NCBI GenBank assembly: GCA_037447655.1 | Contig: JBBHKE010001760.1 | Span: 1 to 64,000 of the forward strand | Source of the DNA: Zygnema cylindricum | Lineage: Eukaryota; Streptophyta; Zygnematophyceae; Zygnematales; Zygnemataceae | DNA length: 64,000 nt | Reading direction: 5' to 3' | Shown here: in pieces, positions 56,571 to 64,000 of the stretch | Layout of the letters: every line of letters starts with the position of its first letter | Position numbering within the stretch: position 1 is the stretch's first letter | Notes under the pieces: model-generated | Database searches by the model: none | What the model was told of the DNA's origin: nothing | Seen by the model: the letters and a program-made list of their open reading frames with translations, nothing else | Translations under genes and position numbers: made by a program

Positions 56571-58094
56571 TACACCGCGAATCGTAATTAGAGTAAATTA
56601 CTCTAATTCAGTCGCTCGAAATTTCGACTCTATCACATCAAATAGAATAGACGATTCTAATTTTTCCATTATACTAATTTTTAGTGTTGTGTATTGGTAA
56701 AAAACTTATTGCGATAACACCGATACCGATAGTTATCGGTTATCGAACGATCACAGTTTCCGATATATCGGTCTCGGACCAACAAATTCCATATCGGTGA
56801 TAACTTAAAAAATATATAGTATGCATACAATAGTACTTTATAACATACTGTATTATTTTATTGATTTTAAATAGCGTGGCATGCCACATATAAAAATCTG
56901 TTCCGTTACCGTTTAACTGGAATTTATTACGGACAGCGCAGCATACAAACGTTGGCCGGTTAACTGGAAAAAAAATTTACGGCGACGTATATAATTTTAC
57001 TAAAAAAACTGGTGAACATGGAACTGGAAAAGGACGGCGGACACAAAAGTACAACGGATGCAAAATAACATTCTGCACGCCGCTGAAATCGAACGGACGA
57101 CTTGGAATGAGAAAACACGAGCGGACGGGCCAGCGTGAGTGCCGACATCCCGGAATGGCTCTTTTGGCAGCTTATGCCAAAAAAGTCGACAGATTGACAC
57201 GTGGCAGGTCCCCGGTGGATCTCAAGGAATAAATGGACAAAGCCATGACGTCGGATGTGAAAGGTACATCGTTTTTACTGGATCCGTATCAAGGCTGTAC
57301 AGATCTCATGGCGCCTACTGTACTTTCTATGCTTGTACACGTCCGGGGAATAAGACGTACAGTTGAGTGTACAGGCCGTACATTTATCTGTACGACCCGT
57401 ACAGTTATCGCCGATAGTTGTCGTTATCGACATTATCGTCGATAAGTACCCGATATTATCGGCTACTTATCGGCGATAAGACTGATGTCGATATATTGTA
57501 CCAATATATCTATTATCGCATACCCGAAAAAAGGCCTATATCGGTTATCGGCAAATCCTTACCGATACACAACACTACTAATTTTGGCAACTTTTATTAG
57601 CGTAAAAAATTGTAATATAGGTTCGTTTTAAATAGTGTGGAATACGGACGACATTCGACCGTGCAAAATTGTACTTTTAAAGTAAAAAGGTACAAATAAT
57701 GATTTAATAGAATTGTGCTCACACGTGAAATCGCACTAAACGTCAAATGAATCACATCGAAAAAAAAGTCGTTCGCATAACTCTAGTTCGTCAACAGCAT
57801 CGTTGTCAGTGTGAACACTAACTGACATTCACCGCGGCAAATATTACTAACGTTATAACGACGTCAAAACTATACCGACTGACAGATTTTGTACGACTAC
57901 GTAATTTAGTGTTCATAATTTCAGCGCGGAAATTTATTGCCAACATAACCCAATATGTAGTTCTTAAATAAATTATAGTAAACTTCCTCTGTGAAAAAGT
58001 TATATCACATAAATTAGAGTTCATTACTCTAATTGTTTTTTTTTTGTTTTTTTACTCTAATTTGTTTACTACTCTAATTACGATTCGCGGTGTA
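56571..58094. mobile_element. TA-flanked mariner-like MITE 5, split by a hAT MITE
   Basis: A perfect 23-bp inverted repeat beginning CACCGCGAATCGTAATTAG lies at both ends, flanked by TA. Removing the inserted hAT MITE and its duplicated octamer leaves about 620 bp. The right half recurs at about 30640-30925. Confidence 0.8.
56682..57577. mobile_element. hAT-type MITE nested in MITE 5
   Basis: The ends TAGTGTTGTGTATTGG and its near-perfect inverse (CCGATACACAACACTA) are flanked by the exact 8-bp duplication CTAATTTT (56674-56681 and 57578-57585). Non-coding, 896 bp, with many TATCGGTTATCG palindromic segments. The TAGTG terminus and 8-bp duplication fit hAT. Confidence 0.85.
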
Positions 58095-58558
58095 GAGTTG
58101 TTAACGCTGATTCAAAGAGTACCTTGAATAATGTAAAGAAAAATTTAGAGTTATTTACTCTTTTTAAGGTTTTTGGGTCAAAATTCGTGGTGACGGAATT
58201 AGCGTTAATAGCGCTAATTACGATTCGAGGTGTAGTGTAAATGGAAAATTATGATTCATAATACTATTTAATGCAAGGAGACGTGACAGGTTATAGTCCA
58301 CGTATTTAAACGGATAGAAGGGCGGCCGAAAAACTCAAAATCTGGACGGTGGAAGTTTTACAAAAAGTTTGGAGAATCTTAACTAATCCCTAGTTAACAT
58401 CTTTTGTAAAAAAAAAAAAAAACAGTACGGCTTAGTACGGAAATGTACTTTCTCCAGTAAGCAACCCCACTTTTCGCTTGATGGAAGGTTACCCTTAGCG
58501 TTAAATACGTTAATAGCGATTGGCGGTGTAGTGTACAGTACAGTACTGTACTGTACAG

Positions 58559-58761
58559 TACACCGTGAATCGTTATTTGCCTTGTGTACTCTATATCGGC
58601 ACCCCAAAATTTTGACATTGATACTTTAAATAGAATAAATTACACTATTTAGGGAAGTGGACTATAATCTGCCACGTCTCCTGGAACTACATTAGAATGA
58701 ATGACGCTAATTTTTTCTTTACACTAATAATTTTTATACCCTAGTAACGATTCAAGGTGTA
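58559..58761. mobile_element. Short mariner-like MITE 6
   Basis: TACACCGTGAATCGTTATT ... AGTAACGATTCAAGGTGTA. Close relative of MITE 3 (47228-47429), as judged by shared internal blocks. Confidence 0.7.
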
Positions 58762-58864
58762 CTGTTCCTGCTACGCACCTTCGCACCCCCTCCCCTTTCG
58801 TGAGCTTGTGACTTCGTGGCCACTGCGCGATTCGCCCGTGGTCAGTACCTTCGACCGCTTACGC

Positions 58865-59408
58865 TACACCGCGAATCGTTATTAGTGTCAATAACTCTAA
58901 TTTGGGTTCTTAAAATTTTGATTTTGTTTTCCAAATAGGATACATGATTTTAATTTCTCCTTGACGTTAATTTAGGTACCATCCAAAATAGCGTAAAGCC
59001 CGAAAGTACAATAAAATATAAATAGTGTGGTGTACGGTCGATGTCAGTTCGTACATAAATGTACCTTTTTAAGTGAAAATTTACAAAAAATGAATTAAAT
59101 CAGACGCGCACGCATAGGAACGTGCGCTAAAAAAACGGGATTAATCTGACACATAAATTAGTATGGCATGTTTGGATATTTTAAAAATAGCGACGGCGTA
59201 CGATTTCTTATATTTTGTTCGGATACATATATTAATGTATATAATTGTTCGGCGAATATTCCATTTTTGCTGTTCCCAAATTAACATTAACGCCGAAATT
59301 AGAATACACCTTTTTTTTGAAAAAAATCAAATTCTTAATTAACATCAAGTACGGTAAATTTTCTTCAACACTATTTAATTTTTGACACTAATAACGATTC
59401 GTGGTGTA
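58865..59408. mobile_element. Mariner-like MITE 7
   Basis: TACACCGCGAATCGTTATTAG ... ACTAATAACGATTCGTGGTGTA. The interior matches MITE 2 (46981-47724) in reverse orientation. MITE 2 additionally carries MITE 3, so this copy shows the uninterrupted state. Confidence 0.75.
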
Positions 59409-59603
59409 CTTGTATTGTACTGGCTTGTAGCGTATCGGAGATCTTCGACACTTCTACGATACGTTACGCATCACTACAGTACAGTACTGTACTGCACTGG
59501 ACTTTACCGTTAAGCTATGCAGTTATGACTAGGCCATAAGCCCACAACCAATGGCCATAGCCAATGTGCTCTCGGTTTTAGAGCCAGACATTAGGGCTAC
59601 GTC

Positions 59604-62600
59604 ATGCATCTCCTCAGAACTCATGCGCTTAGCGCCAGCTGGCATGTCCCTCAACCTATCAGGTTTTCTTCTCCTCTCTCCTCTTCTTGTAGCTTTCGTC
59701 AAAGCCTGCTCAGTATCCGACATTTTCGCTTCATTTGTCCTTCCCGCCAAGCAACTCTTTCATCACGTACAACTAGTTCAACCTTTGGCTCTTCGCTCTT
59801 CCCCTCTCCGTTGTCTTCTACCACCGTTTTTTCTCTCTCTAGTGAATCTGGACAAAAGAAAGATGCTTCTGAAACTGCGTCCAGAGAGCCACCTCCGAGA
59901 TTCTTGGAGGAGCTTCGTCTCCTTCTGGCTCTTCTTCCGGAACGAGTGCGAGTACAGCTCGAGGCTTTGGAGGAAAAGACAGAGAGAGGAGAGGGAGAGG
60001 GAGACCAGAGAGGGATGCAGATAGAGGAGCTGGTGGAAATAGTGTTGGACTTAGGGAGACGGCCCTTGGCAAGGTTTCCGAATGGCGATTGGCACATAGC
60101 GGAGGAGGTTGTGACAGCTGAGGAGCTTGAATTTGCTTCAAAACAGGCTAGTTCTATTCTGTGTTTGGCTGGGTGCATGTATATGCCATAGGTTTTGTGT
60201 GCAAAAACAATTGGAAACGCTATATATTGTAAACCCATGCAGTATTGTACTTTACGGGTACTGGCTAGTACTCGTACTGTACGGGGTCGCTGTTAATAGC
60301 GTTTCCAATTGTTTCGTGCATTAAACCTATGGTATAATTAAAGAAATCATTGCAAATGCTGCACAAATTGGTGCAGCACAGACTGCTACACTGCCCACCC
60401 CTATTATAGTTCCTGAAGTATTAGCATAAACACTTTATATAGTCAACTACACTAAGTTGTGTTTTGCCACATGGTTCATTATGGGCCGCTTCCCTAATCA
60501 GTGTTATTAACACTAATTTATGTTTAAAGACTCACGCGAATAAGAGTATCTAACTCTAATTGCAATGGGCAATTTAGTATATAAGATAGTTGACCTATGC
60601 GTAGCCAGGTAATGATAATATCAACGGTAATAAGTCATTGTGGTGGGTACGATAATGTTGGCTCGATTAGTTTGGATGGAAAACTATACCGCCTATCGCT
60701 ACTTGAGGAAAGAAATTATTAGTGTAAATGCGAAATTATAATGTATAATTCTAGTTTAGTGTAGGGAGATGTGACAGATTGTAGGACACTCCCTTAAATA
60801 GTGTGATGATTTTTGGCAAAAAAGGTGCAGAGTACACTGGATACGTTTATTACGTAAACACATTTTTTTCCGTTTGTTGGAATGTGCATCCAAAGTTTGC
60901 GATGAGAATGTAAGGTTCTCGCCTTCCGATTGATGGTCTCCAAATGAAAACCGGGCTCTTGTGCACAGAGAAAAGCGGATTTAAGTGGCGGAAGGACACT
61001 AGCCTTAATAGCGATACACGGTGTAGTGGATGAATCTTGGTCTAGAGTTGAGGCAATTGAACACTATTTCCTTGCCACTGCATAGACTTGAGCTTATTAA
61101 TTAGTTCGGACGCTTATATTTAGTGTTAATTGAAAAAGTATGTGGATATTAGATTAGTGTAAGATAAGCAGATGGACGAATATGTACATGCAAAACTTTC
61201 ATATAGAGTCTGCACATAGAATGAGCATTTCCCATTGTGGAAATAAAACAGGACCCGAAGAAATTAGCCGTTAATAGGTTTCACTATGGAGAATTTCTGC
61301 ATGGTTTGCTGGTCTCGTGCGACCCAAACTTTTAGAACATAGGTGTAAAGACATCCTTAGAACATAGGTGTGAAAATACCCTAAGGTTTGTGAAGAAATA
61401 AAGAAGCACAAAAAAAAACTGTTGCTGCTCACAAGACAAGTCTATGATTGAGAATGAACGAAGTAGGCTTTTAAAAGAAGTTGGTGCCAATGTACTTGAT
61501 GTGTAAAGTGTCTTATCAGTCCTTGAGCGTCCCTTTATACTTGGGCCTTAGACTTAAATGGGGAAATGAATGTGGAAGAATGCCTTGGCCACACTTATGG
61601 TTGTACTAAGAACCTGTTAAGACCATCTTCCTTTTAGAACCTATACAATCTTCAACTTTTAGTTGAAACGGGTTCGGAAAGTTTGCAATTTTCTGAAGTT
61701 TTAAATAAAAAAGGAACTTGTAAAAGGATTCTTTGAAATGCTCTGCAGAGTGGTGTAGAATGTTGAAGAACTTCTACATTTCCTATCCAGTTCTACTTTA
61801 GAATGTTGTTTCCATTTCTCAAAAATCTAAAATGAATGATTTTTACACTCTCATATTTGGAGCGTTGAATCCCTCTCTCAAAGTTTACTTGTGCAATTAG
61901 TATAGGGCTAACTATATATATATGTGTACACCATGGAGCTTATAAACTGTAAACCATGGAAATTGATAGGACCATGTGACTTTTAGTTTCCACATTTTAG
62001 TCCGTGACATTTAGTTTTGCGTGGACCAGGCTTCTTCTTCATGCCCATTTTATTTTTTCGATTTCTTTTTGGTGTGGACTATTCTTTACCATAGTGATGA
62101 TTGCAATGTATTGTGCTACGATTTTGAGTTGAGTTTACTGGGACCATTTATGTCAAACTCTACACGAGACAACTTGTTCCAGTAGAAATCAATTAATACA
62201 GAGGTGAGTTAAATGTCAGTGACCACTTGTTGGGGAATTACACTATCGAAATCTACTTTCTAGTAAGTAACCGTACGTATGATTGTTCATGAAATTGTAC
62301 AAAGTACCCACAACAATTCATACAATTTGTACACTTCGTACAATTATACTCATGTTTTACCCACAAAACAAGGATAAGTTCCGATAACTGGAATTCCCCT
62401 ATCATCAGAAACCACAAACACGGTTGCAGGTTATTAGCATTTGTTAGGAGCATCTATGAAAATTTATGTGTACATTTTAGATCCTGAACGACTATTTAAT
62501 ATTGCTTGTATCAGCGTGCATTTTGAAACCAACACTAACAACAACAAAGATTAGAGAAATAGGACATAGACTACGTATTATAGCCGATACACAATGTTTA

Positions 62601-63506
62601 TGCACTGCACACCAATTGTTCATCGCCACTGTTAGTTTGTCCATACTAATTTTTAGGGAGGTTGGATTTACTAGGGTTCCACAGGATTCTGAAATTTGGA
62701 TGTTAACAACTCACGAAGTTTATGGGATTATCTGCCTTTTTCTTAGAGCACATGCAGTTTGACTCCTGCTATTCTACTGACATTTAAATTATCATTTGGT
62801 CAAACCTAACAGTTATCATGATCAATAATGCATAGGGGCATTATAATTAGAGACAAATGGTATCGCTTTGCAGTTGTGACCGCCACCAGGTTGAAGTAAT
62901 GGAGTATAGGTCATGGTGAATTTTATGGGTTGTTCTTGATCCTTCGTTAACACAATTGATTATTTCTTGTTTGACATGATCCAGCAGATGCTCTGCATAC
63001 TTACAAATGATGTACAAATAAACTTAATTACAAATAAACTTAGGAGTTGATGCTTTTCTGGTAGGTCAACTAAACCAAACCATTCCTCATAATTTGTCTG
63101 GACCGTATTCCTTCAGTAGAAGCTTGCAGAAAAAAATGATATTCATTGGCTAAAATGTGATGAACTACATGCATCCTCTTCTAAAAAAACACCCTATGTA
63201 ATTAGGTTTGGACTGTGCTATTTGAATCCAGTGTTTTTATCTTCGGTCTATTTACTATGAAAGATGAGATGTTTTTGGTTGCATATTTCAGGTTGGAGAG
63301 TTTGGAGGAGACAATCGGGCCGGAATTGACAGAACTCTTCATCGTGTGAGTGCAATTAGAAACCGATCCGGGAAAATCGTGGGACTCACATGTCGAGTTG
63401 GGAGAGCAATTTCCGGAAGTGCGGAAATGGTTCGGGATCTTGTAGCAACTGGAGGCTCTCTGCTTCTGATGGGTCCTCCTGGGGTGGGCAAGACAACAGC
63501 GATCAG
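59604..63506 (+). CDS. Plastid-targeted SpoIIIAA/Ycf45-type P-loop ATPase, 5' part
   Basis: Exon 1 (59604-60146) and exon 2 (63292-63506) encode the N-terminal part of a P-loop ATPase of the SpoIIIAA/Ycf45 family; plant members include SPD1 (seedling plastid development). Residues 1 to about 85 are rich in Ser, Arg and Thr with almost no acidic residues, typical of a chloroplast transit peptide. The conserved N-domain follows: [17 protein letters not shown], then [20 protein letters not shown], then EELEFASKQ. Exon 2 continues without a gap: [35 protein letters not shown] and Walker [10 protein letters not shown], ending in phase 2 at a GT donor (63507). The rest lies beyond the window. The start is the first ATG after an in-frame TAG at 59592. 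The exon 1 donor reads CAG|GC, the only junction restoring the family sequence. Confidence 0.88.
60147..63291 (+). other. Intron 1 of the SpoIIIAA/Ycf45-type gene
   Basis: 3145 bp, starting GCTAGT and ending TTTCAG. It is AT-rich with no convincing frame. A mariner-MITE-like end, 'ccttaatagcgatacacggtgta', lies near 61003-61025 and may be a fragment. Confidence 0.6.
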
Positions 63507-64000
63507 GTGTGTCTAGATTTTTTTTTTTTTAGTTTTTCCCGGTGTCAATATTATAATTGACCGTATGGTTGTCTACTTAGGTTTCAAAGCTGTAGGTAAA
63601 TTTCGATCAATTGGAGTGTTGCTTGAAAAATTTCGAGATTTTTTTTTTCTTTCGCACAGATAGAACTGCGGTTTTATTCATATTTGTGAGGTTGTGAAAC
63701 TAACTGCTGGGCCAGAAAGGCTGCTTGCGCACCTTGTATCGATATTAGAGTTACTGTTCTTTTTGCCTTTCATTTTTTCTCCATGCACATATGGCGGTGT
63801 CCAATTGAACGGTAAGAATCTTTCCTCTGCATTGTAACCCGATTTTGAAAAACAATAGGTGCGCACCAACAAAAATGAGTTGAAAGAGTGGCAAAATTAT
63901 CGACTCTAATAACGATTAACGGTGTAGTTCTCTGGGTTTAGGTTGTTGCAGATATGTCAATGGTTTACTTTACGAGTCCGTTTATAGGATAATTACACAT
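63507..64000 (+). other. Start of intron 2, no further exon seen
   Basis: After the GT donor at 63507 the family would continue with the residues following Walker A, and no such text appears to 64000. A mariner-type MITE end ('taataacgattaacggtgta') lies at about 63907-63926. Confidence 0.55.

Noticed and set aside
58529-58560. GTACAGTACAGTACTGTACTGTAC run as a regulatory palindrome
   Set aside because: It is a short self-complementary pentamer microsatellite between MITE ends. Similar runs occur near 59475 and 54345, and nothing ties it to a gene.
59551-60024. Plus-strand open frame of 157 aa overlapping the ATPase exon
   Set aside because: Different frame from the conserved domain. No domain is recognisable, and it ends inside the conserved exon.
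59699-60238. Minus-strand open frame of 179 aa
   Set aside because: It is the antisense shadow of exon 1 of the ATPase gene, which has clear family homology and a transit peptide on the plus strand.

Overview
The window is eukaryotic nuclear DNA from a land plant or close streptophyte relative. The evidence is a spliced NAC-domain gene of the SOG1 type, a plastid-targeted SpoIIIAA/Ycf45-type ATPase gene, and plant-style Ty1/copia retrotransposons and MITEs. I cannot resolve the lineage further. Long introns and dense nested repeats argue against a compact genome.

Layout. From 1 to about 41 kb is a nested retrotransposon graveyard. A copia gag-pol remnant (about 0.8-2.2 kb) is split by a plus-strand element (2213-10866, TSD GTTAA). 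That element is itself split inside its primer-binding site by a minus-strand relative (3400-7810, TSD CCACC). Both encode gag plus an RNase H remnant and lack protease, integrase and reverse transcriptase. At 10.9-14.9 kb a gag/protease fragment sits between inverted LTRs. At 17557-22028 is a complete minus-strand gag-only element (TSD AAACC) inserted in an older LTR-like sequence. At 25.4-28.06 kb is a truncated minus-strand copia element, whose LTR contains a 515-bp miniature LTR retrotransposon (26013-26527). This miniature element has TSD TCTTG, identical 229-bp LTRs and a 57-bp interior, and each LTR carries a complete tRNA-like cloverleaf with A box, B box and T4 terminator. A plus-strand RNase H/LTR fragment (28.06-29.7 kb) abuts the truncated copia element. 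At 31.8-41 kb is a decayed autonomous-type copia element, interrupted between RT and RNase H by a gag-family fragment plus LTR.

From 41 to 47.9 kb and 53.5 to 59.5 kb the DNA is dominated by nested DNA-transposon derivatives: TA-flanked mariner-like MITEs, hAT-like MITEs (8-bp TSD) and PIF/Harbinger-like elements (TTA/TAA TSD).

Two host genes lie on the plus strand. The first (48049-51650, six exons, about 627 aa) is SOG1-like: a NAC domain followed by a long tail with nine SQ sites, expected of a DNA-damage transcription factor phosphorylated by ATM/ATR. The second begins at 59604 and runs out of the window. Its first exon has a Ser/Arg-rich transit peptide and its second, 3.1 kb downstream, carries a Walker A motif. 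Its first intron appears to use a GC donor.

The most novel item is the miniature LTR element with a Pol III-type tRNA-like unit in each LTR, a parallel to Cassandra elements, which carry 5S rRNA sequence in their LTRs. All calls come from reading the sequence; no database search was run.
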